Below, piece after piece: positions 16,359 to 23,590 of a DNA stretch of 51,554 bases. The DNA comes from an uncultured Eubacteriales bacterium (lineage in GTDB: Bacteria > Bacillota > Clostridia > Lachnospirales > Lachnospiraceae), in assembly GCA_900320615.1 (NCBI GenBank), contig ONSX01000002.1, forward strand, positions 1-51,554, in the 5' to 3' direction. The translations under genes and the position numbers were made by a program. Position 1 is the first letter of the stretch; every line of letters begins with the position of its first letter. The notes under the pieces were generated by a model. The model ran no database searches. It was not told where the DNA came from and saw only the letters and a program-made list of their open reading frames with translations.

Positions 16359-17156
16359 TTACTCATGGGAGGCTGTCTCATCCAGCATGAATTTCCGGTC
16401 GTAGTTCAGATTGTATTCTCTGACCATTTCTTCTGCGATCCTGAGGGTGTACGGCCTCCAGACGTCCGCCGGCCTGTGCGCATCGGAGCCGAAGACGACA
16501 CGGTTGCCCACTTCTCCTGCGATTCTCCAGAATTCCGGGTTCGGGTAGTTGCGATGGTCCGCGATGCCGAGGAAATTAATCTCGAGCGGAATGTCGAGAG
16601 CTTTCACTTCCCTGCAGAAGGTGCGCATTTCCCGGTCATAGATGGCGGAATCTCCCGTAAAATGAATGAGGTCCGGATGGGCGACGTAAAGAAAGCGACC
16701 CGTCCGGAGACCTTCCAGCACCTGTTTCAGGTATGCGCTCAGGATGGAAGGCTCCGGGTGCGGCTGGCTGCTCCAGACAGTCTCATCACCGTAAACAATG
16801 TTTCCGACAATGTGCTGGCCGAGGATCATGTAATCGATCGAGTACTGGTCAAGAAATGCAGTCATTTCTTCAAACATCGGCCGGACATATTCGGCTTCGA
16901 CACCGATTCTGATGTCGATGTCGCGGCGGTATTCATTTTTCAGGGCAAGGAGCGTGTCACAATAGCCCTCGAATTCCTCCGGGTGCATGCGGACAGTGGG
17001 GCAGGCGGCGTAATACGCCTCCGGAACCGGCAGCGGCGTATGATCGGAAAATCCGAGCACCTTCAGGCCGCCCTCGATCGCTCTCTCGATATATTCCCGT
17101 TCAGTGCCCTCCGCGTGGCGGCACCGGTACGTGTGCGTGTGGTAATTTGCGTGCAT
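16359..17156 (-). CDS. PHP-domain phosphatase, histidinol-phosphatase (HisJ/HisK) type
   Basis: A 265-residue PHP-family metal-dependent phosphoesterase. The first motif NYHTHTYRCRHAEG lies at the N-terminus, followed by GFSDHTPLP, HPDLIHFTGD and a C-terminal VVFGSDAHRPADVW. These supply the usual His/Asp metal ligands. Length and motifs fit the monofunctional histidinol-phosphatase group, which makes histidinol in histidine synthesis. A HisC gene is present about 26 kb away, but no his genes adjoin this one, so another phosphoester substrate is possible. It is transcribed opposite to bioY and to the C39-like gene. Confidence 0.82.
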   Translation of the reverse strand: MHANYHTHTYRCRHAEGTEREYIERAIEGGLKVLGFSDHTPLPVPEAYYAACPTVRMHPEEFEGYCDTLLALKNEYRRDIDIRIGVEAEYVRPMFEEMTAFLDQYSIDYMILGQHIVGNIVYGDETVWSSQPHPEPSILSAYLKQVLEGLRTGRFLYVAHPDLIHFTGDSAIYDREMRTFCREVKALDIPLEINFLGIADHRNYPNPEFWRIAGEVGNRVVFGSDAHRPADVWRPYTLRIAEEMVREYNLNYDRKFMLDETASHE

Positions 17157-17246
17157 ATACTTTGTCCTTTCCGGCTGTATCTCATCGATTGCCTGCCTAT
17201 AGTATACCGCAGAACCGGTCTGCGTGCAGGATCCTTCATTTTAAGG

Positions 17247-17275
17247 TTGACAGAGAAAAATGTAACTCCTATAAT
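17247..17275 (+). promoter_or_regulatory. Consensus sigma-A promoter for the C39-like peptidase operon
   Basis: Perfect TTGACA (17247-17252) and TATAAT (17270-17275) with 17 nt between. A 13-nt palindrome, ATATAAGTTATAT (17278-17290), starts three nt downstream at the expected transcription start. It is a possible operator. Confidence 0.88.
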
Positions 17276-17323
17276 TCATATAAGTTATATAGGAAACAAA
17301 CTTCATCTGAAGGAGGAGCCGTC

Positions 17324-18094
17324 ATGAAGAACCCACTGCATTATCAGCTGACAGAATATGACTGCGGACCGACGTCGATGCTCGACGCGGTCAGTTTTTT
17401 ATTTGAGCGGGAGCAGATCCCGGCGGAGATCATCCGCGAGACAATGCTGTACTGCATGGACTGCCATGGCTCCGACGGACTCTGCGGCACGAAGGGTACA
17501 AGCTGCACGGCGATGATGTTTCTCGCGAACTGGTACAGTAATTTCGGCGTCAATGGCCAGATGCCGATCGCCACGCGGTACGAGCGCGGCCCGCAGGTGT
17601 ATATTGATACAAAGGAGCAGGCAGAGGCGGCAGGCGGAGTGTCAGCGGACGCCTCCGAAGCTTCTGCGGGGGCATGTCCGGCAGGCGCGGAAGAGTTCAC
17701 GCAGAGCCATGGCAACCCGGAGAGCGAGAGTCTGATCCGCAGGGCCCTCTCGGAGGGCAGCGCGGTTGTTGTCCGCCTGTTCCTCGATGAAGCCCACTAT
17801 GTGCTGCTCACCGGCATCGACGGCGACGATGTCTACATGTTTGACCCGTACTACCAGGAGGGGCCGCTTGATTTCGCGCCGGATATCCGGTTTGTTGATG
17901 ACCGACCCTTCTCCTGCAACCGGATCGTTCCGGCGAAGTATCTGAACGCAGAAGGCGAGACGATTTATTCGCTCGGCCCGAAGGCGACTCGTGAGGCGAT
18001 TATCATCACAAACACCGGGAAAATGAGTGGCGCCCTCGCACCGGCGGCGGGCGGCGGCATCCCGGCATGCCGGACTCTTCATGCCGGGACATGA
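17324..18094 (+). CDS. C39-like cysteine peptidase family protein
   Basis: A 256-residue protein with papain-like peptidase C39 features. The catalytic Cys lies in LTEYDCGPTSMLDAVSFLFE near residues 9-28, the His in EAHYVLLTGI and the Asp in DVYMFDPYYQ. There is no transporter domain and no signal peptide. It therefore resembles stand-alone C39-like proteins rather than bacteriocin exporters. Between the Cys and His regions is an Ala/Gly/Ser-rich low-complexity stretch (about residues 98-128). ATG 17324 follows AAGGAGGAGCCGTC. An M20 peptidase follows after 28 nt in the same direction, which suggests a joint role in peptide handling. The substrate is unknown. Confidence 0.78.
   Translation: MKNPLHYQLTEYDCGPTSMLDAVSFLFEREQIPAEIIRETMLYCMDCHGSDGLCGTKGTSCTAMMFLANWYSNFGVNGQMPIATRYERGPQVYIDTKEQAEAAGGVSADASEASAGACPAGAEEFTQSHGNPESESLIRRALSEGSAVVVRLFLDEAHYVLLTGIDGDDVYMFDPYYQEGPLDFAPDIRFVDDRPFSCNRIVPAKYLNAEGETIYSLGPKATREAIIITNTGKMSGALAPAAGGGIPACRTLHAGT
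18060..18089 (+). other. Hairpin at the end of the C39-like gene
   Basis: TCCCGGCATG (18060-18069) and CATGCCGGGA (18080-18089) are perfect 10-nt complements with a 10-nt loop. They fall within the last codons of the gene. No T-run follows, so it is more likely an mRNA-stability or intercistronic structure than a terminator. Confidence 0.5.
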
Positions 18095-18122
18095 GGGCAC
18101 TTGTTTAGGAAAGGATGAAACT

Positions 18123-19529
18123 ATGGCAGATGTTAACAGAGAGCGGCTGGTCCGCTCATTTTTCAGACTGACGGAATATGATGCGGAATCTTTTCATGAG
18201 CGGAAGCTTGCGGATCATCTGAAGGAGATGCTGAAACAGGCGGGACTTTCGGTGACGGAAGATACAGTGGGAGACACGCTTGAAAGAATTGCAGACGGCA
18301 CGCTTGCGCGCAATGGAAAGCCGGCCGGGGCATCAACGGCTGATTCTCTGCAGTGCAGACGTGAAGGGTCTGCCGGGGCCGACCGGGAGGCCTGCGCGAA
18401 CCCCGCTGGCAATATTTTCGCTGTGCTCCCGGCGTACCACTCGGACGCGGACCCGATTCTTCTTGTAGCGCACTCCGATACGGTTCGTCCGGGAAATGCA
18501 AGGCGCGCGAGACTTGTCAGTGTGAGTCCTGACGCGGGTGCGGCGAATGCCGGGAGCCGTTATTCCGGAACGGACGGAGAGAAGGCCAGCGGTTTCCGAA
18601 CCGCTGGCAGGACGGGCAAAGAGCTGTCAGATGCCGGTTATCCGGCGGGAGACGCGAGGACGGATGCAGAGGCGCCAGCTCCGGTTGAGGCAGATAAGGC
18701 CCGGTATATCGCCTCGGACGGCACGACGGTCCTCGGGGCCGATGACGAGGCCGGCATCGCAGAGATCCTCGAGCTTCTCACCGTTCTTAAGGAACAGAGC
18801 ATACCACATCCGGAGATCGAGGTTCTCATTACATCCTGCGAGGAGCCGTACTGCCTCGGGAGCCGATTCTTTGATTTCGGAAGAATCCGCGCGAAAGAGG
18901 GCTATGTCCTCGATATGAGCGGACGCGCGGGGCGCGCCGCGTCGGCGGCGCCGGCGATTCTTTCATTTGAAGTGACAGTGACAGGAAAGAGCGCGCACGC
19001 AGGCTTTGAGCCGGAGCAGGGCATCCACGCGATCAGGGCAGCCGCGTCGGCTGTCGCAGAGATAGAGATGGGTCATATCAATGAGGAGACGACCGTCAAT
19101 ATCGGGACATTTAACGGCGGGAAGGCGCGCAATATCGTGCCGGACCGCGTCGTCGTCACAGGAGAGATCCGGAGCCTCGATGATGAGAAGGCAGATGCGC
19201 AGCTCCGCACCGTTCGCGAGAGTTTTGAGAGGAGTGCGAGGGAGATCGGCGCGGACGTGTCCTTTTCATCGGACAGGTCATTTCACGCCTACAAGGTGGA
19301 AAGAAATGATGTGGCCGCCGTTCATTTTGAACAGGCTGTGCGGAAGGCCGGGCTCACGCCGGAGTGGGTGACGACCTTCGGAGGAAGCGACAACAACCGT
19401 CTGCGCGAGCACGGCATATGCGGACTCGTCGTCGGCTGCGGGTACTGGCACGCGCACTCCACGAGCGAATACGCGGATGTCGGAGAAATGGAGAAGAGCG
19501 TGCGGATTCTTCTGAATCTTGTCTCGTGA
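18123..19529 (+). CDS. M20-family metallopeptidase (PepT-like)
   Basis: A 468-residue zinc peptidase of the M20/tripeptide aminopeptidase group. Motifs in order: LLVAHSDTVRPG (metal His/Asp), GTTVLGADDEAGIAEILELL (bridging Asp), LITSCEEPYCLGS (general base Glu), a dimerization domain with GKSAHAGFEPEQGIHAI, and the C-terminal TTFGGSDNNRLREHGI. Members cleave N-terminal residues from short peptides in the cytoplasm. Two low-complexity Ala/Gly/Asp-rich insertions (roughly residues 60-95 and 125-195) lengthen it beyond the usual ~400 residues; the second splits the metal-binding region just after HSDTVRPG. ATG 18123 follows AGGAAAGGATGAAACT. It is in an operon with the C39-like gene. Confidence 0.88.
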   Translation: MADVNRERLVRSFFRLTEYDAESFHERKLADHLKEMLKQAGLSVTEDTVGDTLERIADGTLARNGKPAGASTADSLQCRREGSAGADREACANPAGNIFAVLPAYHSDADPILLVAHSDTVRPGNARRARLVSVSPDAGAANAGSRYSGTDGEKASGFRTAGRTGKELSDAGYPAGDARTDAEAPAPVEADKARYIASDGTTVLGADDEAGIAEILELLTVLKEQSIPHPEIEVLITSCEEPYCLGSRFFDFGRIRAKEGYVLDMSGRAGRAASAAPAILSFEVTVTGKSAHAGFEPEQGIHAIRAAASAVAEIEMGHINEETTVNIGTFNGGKARNIVPDRVVVTGEIRSLDDEKADAQLRTVRESFERSAREIGADVSFSSDRSFHAYKVERNDVAAVHFEQAVRKAGLTPEWVTTFGGSDNNRLREHGICGLVVGCGYWHAHSTSEYADVGEMEKSVRILLNLVS

Positions 19530-19715
19530 CGGTACAGTACCTGTTCGCACGCCATCATTCGTGGGATCATGTAATCCTGAATGAAGCCGGATGCACGATG
19601 GATGCGCAACCGGCCTGATATTTGCGGGATCCCGTGATCCCGGATGGCGCGCAAGCTGTGACATGATGCATAAAAATAAAATAAATTCGGACTGAATGTT
19701 CGTGATTATTACAAG

Positions 19716-19746
19716 GGCCTCGTGTATAATAAATACGAGGCCTTTT
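19716..19746 (+). terminator. Hairpin plus TTTT upstream of the nucleoside operon
   Basis: GGCCTCGT and ACGAGGCC arms, extended to 10 bp, close a small A/T-rich loop and are followed by TTTT. It may end the M20 peptidase transcript, although the stop codon is about 190 nt upstream. Confidence 0.6.
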
Positions 19747-19788
19747 GCTGTGCGCAGAATCTGCGGGACATGCGCGAAGGGCCGGTTC

Positions 19789-19885
19789 TTGTCGGAGAAA
19801 AAGCAGCGGCTGTGCCAGATCATTACGAGATCGGAGACACATATCCGCGAGGTTTTTGTCAGAGAAAAAGCAGCGGCTGTGCCAG
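19789..19885 (+). repeat. Two near-identical 30-nt direct repeats in the udp leader
   Basis: Copies at 19789-19818 and 19856-19885 differ at a single position (G or A). They are spaced 67 nt apart, not a multiple of three, so they are not in-frame coding repeats. The core includes AAAAAGCAGCGGCTGTGCCA. They lie between the upstream hairpin and the udp ribosome site. A recent duplication or a repeated regulatory site are both possible. Confidence 0.8.
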
Positions 19886-19914
19886 GGCCGCGTGGAAATG
19901 GAGGTGCGGAACGT

Positions 19915-20721
19915 ATGGGAGATCGCGAGGTCAGATACTCAGAGAATCCGAACCGGGAATACCATATCCAGGTAGCGCCCGGGGAGGTCGGACGGTATGT
20001 CATCCTTCCGGGAGATCCGAAGCGGAGCGTAAAAATTGCACAGTACTTTGATAATCCGGTAAAGATTGCGGACAACCGTGAATTTGTCACGTATACGGGG
20101 ACGATCGACGGCACGCCTGTAAGCGTCACGTCGACCGGCATCGGAGGCCCGTCGGCAGCGATTGCGCTCGAGGAACTCGCAAATTGCGGGGCAGATACCT
20201 TCCTCCGGGTCGGAACCTGCGGTGGTATGCAGCTCGACGTAAAGAGCGGCGACACGGTCATCGCGAGCGGGGCGATTCGTATGGAGGGCACGAGCAAGGA
20301 GTATGCGCCGATCGAGTACCCGGCCGTTCCTGACTTTGATGTGCTCTGTGCGATGCGCGAAGCCGCCCGGCGCATGCACATCCCCTGTCACGTCGGCGTT
20401 GTCGAGTGCAAGGACGCATTTTACGGCCAGCATCATCCGGAGAGCATGCCGGTGAGCTATGAGCTACAGAACAAATGGGAGGCGTGGCTCCGGATGGGCT
20501 GTCTTGCTTCTGAGATGGAGAGTGCGGCGCTGTTCATCGCAGGAGCCTTCCGGAGGGTGCGCGTGGGTTCACTTTTCCTCGTCATGGCCAATCAGGAGCG
20601 CGCAAAGCGCGGACTTGAAAATCCGGTCGTCCACGATATCGACCAGCCGATCCGGACAGCCATCGAGGCGATCCGCATTCTGATCCGGGAGGACGGCGCG
20701 AGGCAGCACGACGGAAAATGA
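19915..20721 (+). CDS. udp: Uridine phosphorylase
   Basis: A 268-residue nucleoside phosphorylase of the PNP/UDP family 1. It cleaves uridine with phosphate to uracil and ribose-1-phosphate. Conserved segments are [51 protein letters not shown] and [20 protein letters not shown]. These fit uridine rather than purine phosphorylases. ATG 19915 is preceded by GGAGGTGCGGAACGT. The long open frame upstream has no plausible start and contains the repeat. It is the first gene of udp-deoD-cdd. Confidence 0.92.
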   Translation: MGDREVRYSENPNREYHIQVAPGEVGRYVILPGDPKRSVKIAQYFDNPVKIADNREFVTYTGTIDGTPVSVTSTGIGGPSAAIALEELANCGADTFLRVGTCGGMQLDVKSGDTVIASGAIRMEGTSKEYAPIEYPAVPDFDVLCAMREAARRMHIPCHVGVVECKDAFYGQHHPESMPVSYELQNKWEAWLRMGCLASEMESAALFIAGAFRRVRVGSLFLVMANQERAKRGLENPVVHDIDQPIRTAIEAIRILIREDGARQHDGK

Positions 20722-20747
20722 ATATCCGCAGACAGAAAGGAGACACT

Positions 20748-21455
20748 ATGGCAACACCTCATAACAGAGCAGAAAAAGGAGATTTCGCAAAGACGGTCCT
20801 GATGCCGGGCGATCCGCTTCGCGCAAAATATATCGCAGACACATATCTGGACAATGCAAAGCTTGTGACTGACGTTCGGAATATGTTCGGATATACCGGG
20901 ACATATAAGGGCAAGAACGTATCGGTCATGGGTAGCGGCATGGGCATGCCGAGCATCGGCATTTACGCCCATGAGCTGTTCAGCTTCTACGATGTCGACC
21001 AGATTATCCGCATCGGTTCCGCAGGTTCGATCAGCGGGAAATGCCACTGCTTCGACGTAGTCCTCGCACAGGGAGCATGCACAAACTCGAACTGGGGACG
21101 GCAGTACAGGCTCGGCGAGGGGGCTTCATTTGCCCCGATCGCGGACTGGGATCTGCTCCTCGGCGCATACAACGCCGCGCAGTCGCTCGGGATTCACACG
21201 GTCGTCGGAAATGTTCTCTCCGAGGACGAGTTCTATAACGACGACCCGGAGTACTCGAAGCGCTGGATGAAGATGGGCGTCCTCTGCCTGGAGATGGAAT
21301 CGGCAGCGCTCTACTCGGTGGCGGCGAGAGAGGGCAGGAAGGCCCTGTCGATCCTCACGATTTCAGACGAGATTCTGACGGGGAAATCTCTCTCGAGCGA
21401 TGAGCGTCAGACGAGTTTCCACGACATGATGAAGATCGCGCTTGAGCTTGCGTAA
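20748..21455 (+). CDS. deoD: Purine nucleoside phosphorylase (DeoD type)
   Basis: A 235-residue PNP of the hexameric DeoD group, which converts purine (deoxy)nucleosides to base plus (deoxy)ribose-1-phosphate. Markers are VLMPGDPLRAKYIADTYLDN, GSGMGMPSIGIYAHELFSFY, IIRIGSAGSI and CLEMESAALYSVAAREGRKA. ATG 20748 follows AAAGGAGACACT. It lies 26 nt after udp and is followed closely by cdd. Confidence 0.95.
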   Translation: MATPHNRAEKGDFAKTVLMPGDPLRAKYIADTYLDNAKLVTDVRNMFGYTGTYKGKNVSVMGSGMGMPSIGIYAHELFSFYDVDQIIRIGSAGSISGKCHCFDVVLAQGACTNSNWGRQYRLGEGASFAPIADWDLLLGAYNAAQSLGIHTVVGNVLSEDEFYNDDPEYSKRWMKMGVLCLEMESAALYSVAAREGRKALSILTISDEILTGKSLSSDERQTSFHDMMKIALELA

Positions 21456-21470
21456 GACATGGAGGAGTTT

Positions 21471-21899
21471 ATGGAGAAAGAGGAGATTTCCGGTCTCATT
21501 CGGCGGGCGATTGCCATGCTGGATGAGGCCTATGTGCCGTACTCTCACCACAGGGTCGGCGCGGCGCTCCTTGCGGGGAACGGCAGCGTCTATACAGGCT
21601 GCAATATTGAAAATGCGGGGCTCACGGCGACCAACTGTGCGGAGCGGACTGCATTTTTCAAAGCTGTCAGTGATGGCGTCCGCGATTTCAAGGCTATCGC
21701 GATCGTCGGAGGCCTGAACGGGGTTCTCAGAGATTACTGCGCGCCCTGCGGCGTGTGCCGGCAGGTCATGATGGAGTTCTGCGACCCGGAGACGTTCCTC
21801 ATCATTACGGCGAAGTCACCGACGGATTATCGGATTCACACGCTTGCGCAGTATCTGCCGGACGGATTCGGACCGGCCAATCTCAGGGTCGGTTCGTAA
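21471..21899 (+). CDS. cdd: Cytidine deaminase
   Basis: A 142-residue zinc enzyme that deaminates cytidine and deoxycytidine to uridine. The zinc and catalytic motif CAERTAFF (Cys, Glu) and the PCGVCRQVMMEF pair of Cys are present. Conserved YVPYSHHRVGAALL and GCNIENAG also fit. The ATG at 21471 is preferred over 21459 because GGAGGAG sits between them. It closes the nucleoside salvage operon. The IscB element begins shortly downstream. Confidence 0.95.
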   Translation: MEKEEISGLIRRAIAMLDEAYVPYSHHRVGAALLAGNGSVYTGCNIENAGLTATNCAERTAFFKAVSDGVRDFKAIAIVGGLNGVLRDYCAPCGVCRQVMMEFCDPETFLIITAKSPTDYRIHTLAQYLPDGFGPANLRVGS

Positions 21900-21945
21900 C
21901 CATATCCGCGGCTGTGTGCAGCTATGCACCCTATCCTCACTAATA

Positions 21946-22195
21946 CCCACAGGCAAGCCTGTGGGGTTGTCTAGCAGCCCTGAGTGAGTAGCCTAAGCCC
22001 TGAGACAGGGGCTACGTTAGGAGAGAATATATAGTTACCTGCGGATGTAGTACCAAGTCTGCAGCTCTAAGGTCTGTGATTAAACAGTTCTGAGGTATAG
22101 GAACAGTGTTGCAGACACACAAAACCTCTCATTAACATTGGCGATGGTACACTTACCGCCCTTCGGGGTGAGTTATAAAATCTGTTACAGATTTT
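21946..22195 (+). ncRNA. Probable omega-RNA of IscB
   Basis: About 250 nt of non-coding, strongly structured sequence directly upstream of iscB on the same strand, where the guide RNA scaffold of IscB systems is encoded. Visible helices: CCCACAGGC/GCCTGTGGG at the 5' end, GTAGCC...GGCTAC enclosing CCCTG/CAGGG (about 21985-22015), CTGC/GCAG, CGCCC-TTCG-GGGTG near 22157-22170, and a perfect 10-bp hairpin at the 3' end. By family precedent the guide would be the sequence just 5' of the first helix, around 21925-21945. Ends and guide are inferred. Confidence 0.7.
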
Positions 22196-22197
22196 AT
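22175..22197 (+). promoter_or_regulatory. Perfect hairpin covering the first possible iscB start codon
   Basis: ATAAAATCTG (22175-22184) pairs perfectly with CAGATTTTAT (22188-22197) across a TTA loop. The ATG at 22196 falls in the right arm and the GGAG ribosome site of the downstream ATG follows immediately. It may be the 3' end of the omega-RNA and may also limit IscB translation. Confidence 0.7.
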
Positions 22198-22210
22198 GGA
22201 GATGCCAGAA

Positions 22211-23494
22211 ATGGTATATGTACTTAATATCAGCGGACAGCCGCTCATGCCGACAGAGAATTGCGCCAAGGTACGCATCCTGTTAAGGCGCGGAAAAGCC
22301 AGAGTGGTTAAGAGATGTCCGTTTACAATACAGCTGTTATACAAAACAGCAGACTATACACAGGAGGTCACTCTGGGCGTAGACAGCGGAAGCAAGCATA
22401 TCGGTCTTTCCGCAACCACAGAGGACAAGGTATTATTTGAGTCCGATGTGGAGCTGCGAAACGGCATAGTGGATCTGCTCGCCGACCGCAGGCAGAATCG
22501 CAGAGCCAGGAGAAGCCGCAAAAACAGATACCGTAAACCTCGTTTCGATAATCGCAGACGTAAAGACGGATGGCTGGCGCCTTCTGTCCAGAACAAGGTG
22601 GATACACACTTGACGGCGGTTCGCCGAGTGCACGAAATCTTGCCGGTCAGCAGAATCATCGCAGAGGTGGCGTCTTTCGACATTCAGAAGATCAGGAATC
22701 CTGCCATAAGAGGCACGGAGTATCAGCAGGGCGAACAGATGGGATTCTGGAATGTGCGCGAGTATGTTCTCTTTCGTGACGGTCATGAATGCCAGTGCTG
22801 TCATGGAAAGTCAAAGGACAGAATTCTGAACGTTCACCACATTGAAAGCAGAAAGACCGGCGGCGATGCGCCTAACAATCTGATTACGCTGTGCGAGACC
22901 TGTCATACAGGCTATCACAGAGGCACAGTCAGGCTTCCGAAGACAATCCACAGAGGGATGTCTTTTAGGGATGCTACATTCATGGGCATTATGCGATGGG
23001 CGTTTTACGATAAGCTGAAGGAAATCTATCCAGATGTGCATCTCACCTATGGCTACATTACAAAAAATACGCGCGTCAGGCATGGCCTGCCTAAAGATCA
23101 CTGCATAGATGCCAGATGCATCAGCGGCCATCCGGACGCTGTCTCTGATGGTACAGTGTACTTCCAGAAAAAAGTAAGATGCCACAATAGGCAGATACAC
23201 AAGGTAAACTTTATCAGAGGCGGAAAACGCAGACGGAATCAGGCCCCGTATGAGGTTATGGGTTTCAGGCTTTTTGATAAGGTGCAGTGGAAAGGGTGTG
23301 AGTGCTTCATCTTTGGCAGGCGTTCTACAGGCAGGATGGATCTGAGGCTTCTGAACGGAACAAAGCTGAATCCCTCGGTCGGATATAAGAATATATGCCT
23401 GCTGGAAATGCGCAAGAACATGCTCATAGAAAAAAGGAGGAAGGCGGTTCCTCCCACAGGCAAGCCTGTGGTTTTCCCCGCTAAACGTTTATGA
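22211..23494 (+). CDS. iscB: IscB RNA-guided DNA endonuclease
   Basis: A 427-residue IscB, the ancestor-type nuclease of Cas9. Domains in order: N-terminal PLMP domain (VYVLNISGQPLMP), RuvC-I with D58 (TLGVDSGSKHIGLS), arginine-rich bridge helix (about 90-115; RRARRSRKNRYRKPRF), RuvC-II with E152 (RIIAEVASFD), HNH with H209/H210 (ILNVHHIESRKTGGDAPNN) plus CxxC pairs (CQCC, CETC), and RuvC-III with H297 and D300 (KDHCIDARC). All catalytic residues are intact, so it may be active. The ATG at 22211 fits the family N-terminus with GGAG ten nt upstream; 22196 is an alternative that adds five residues. The 3' end carries the repeated palindrome inside coding sequence (PPTGKPVV). Confidence 0.93.
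   Translation: MVYVLNISGQPLMPTENCAKVRILLRRGKARVVKRCPFTIQLLYKTADYTQEVTLGVDSGSKHIGLSATTEDKVLFESDVELRNGIVDLLADRRQNRRARRSRKNRYRKPRFDNRRRKDGWLAPSVQNKVDTHLTAVRRVHEILPVSRIIAEVASFDIQKIRNPAIRGTEYQQGEQMGFWNVREYVLFRDGHECQCCHGKSKDRILNVHHIESRKTGGDAPNNLITLCETCHTGYHRGTVRLPKTIHRGMSFRDATFMGIMRWAFYDKLKEIYPDVHLTYGYITKNTRVRHGLPKDHCIDARCISGHPDAVSDGTVYFQKKVRCHNRQIHKVNFIRGGKRRRNQAPYEVMGFRLFDKVQWKGCECFIFGRRSTGRMDLRLLNGTKLNPSVGYKNICLLEMRKNMLIEKRRKAVPPTGKPVVFPAKRL
23453..23471 (+). repeat. Right copy of the 19-nt palindromic repeat
   Basis: Identical to 21946-21964. It forms a 9-bp hairpin and lies inside the last iscB codons. The pair brackets the element. Confidence 0.85.
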
Positions 23495-23521
23495 CACGTT
23501 TGTCTTGACCAACCCCTGTGA

Positions 23522-23567
23522 GTTAGTCTAGGATAACTTGTGAAAGTTATTTCAGACTAACATTTTT
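23522..23567. promoter_or_regulatory. Nested inverted repeat upstream of feoAB, possible DtxR/IdeR-type iron box
   Basis: GTTAGTCT/AGACTAAC arms enclose ATAACTT/AAGTTAT arms around GTGA, a nearly perfect 40-nt symmetric structure followed by ATTTTT. The left half, TTAGTCTAGGATAACTT, agrees with the DtxR/IdeR consensus at 12 of 17 positions by eye, and the right half is its mirror. Iron-dependent repression of feoAB would make sense. It could instead be an intrinsic terminator ending the IscB transcript, or serve both purposes. Confidence 0.5.
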
Positions 23568-23590
23568 GCTTGTGTATGGGGAGGGAAGTC

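Larger units (their letters stand above)
19530..19914. other. 385-nt non-coding gap with hairpin and duplicated segment
   Basis: No gene is seen between the M20 peptidase and uridine phosphorylase. The stretch holds a hairpin followed by TTTT (19716-19746) and two copies of a 30-nt sequence, described separately. A TATAAT (19725-19730) lies within the hairpin loop region but lacks a convincing -35. Confidence 0.7.
21900..23515 (+). mobile_element. IscB element of the IS200/IS605 superfamily, without transposase
   Basis: The stretch between cdd and the feoAB regulatory region consists of a structured non-coding segment and an iscB gene. No Y1 transposase (TnpA) is present, so it would have to move in trans. 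The palindrome CCCACAGGCAAGCCTGTGG occurs near the left end (21946-21964) and again at the 3' end of iscB (23453-23471). Exact ends cannot be set without an empty-site comparison. Confidence 0.7.

Noticed and set aside
16353..17327. A 324-residue open frame on the plus strand
   Set aside because: It is antisense to the PHP phosphatase, has no ribosome site and no family features; the minus-strand protein is clearly real.
19789..19885. CRISPR-like repeat
   Set aside because: Only two copies with a single 37-nt spacer and no cas genes nearby.
22211..23494. Cas9 or TnpB instead of IscB
   Set aside because: The PLMP domain, the HNH inserted in RuvC, the ~430-residue size and absence of a CRISPR array fit IscB; TnpB has no HNH domain.
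23522..23561. Fur box upstream of feoAB
   Set aside because: The sequence does not contain the GATAAT-type hexamers of Fur sites; it is nearer to the DtxR/IdeR form.
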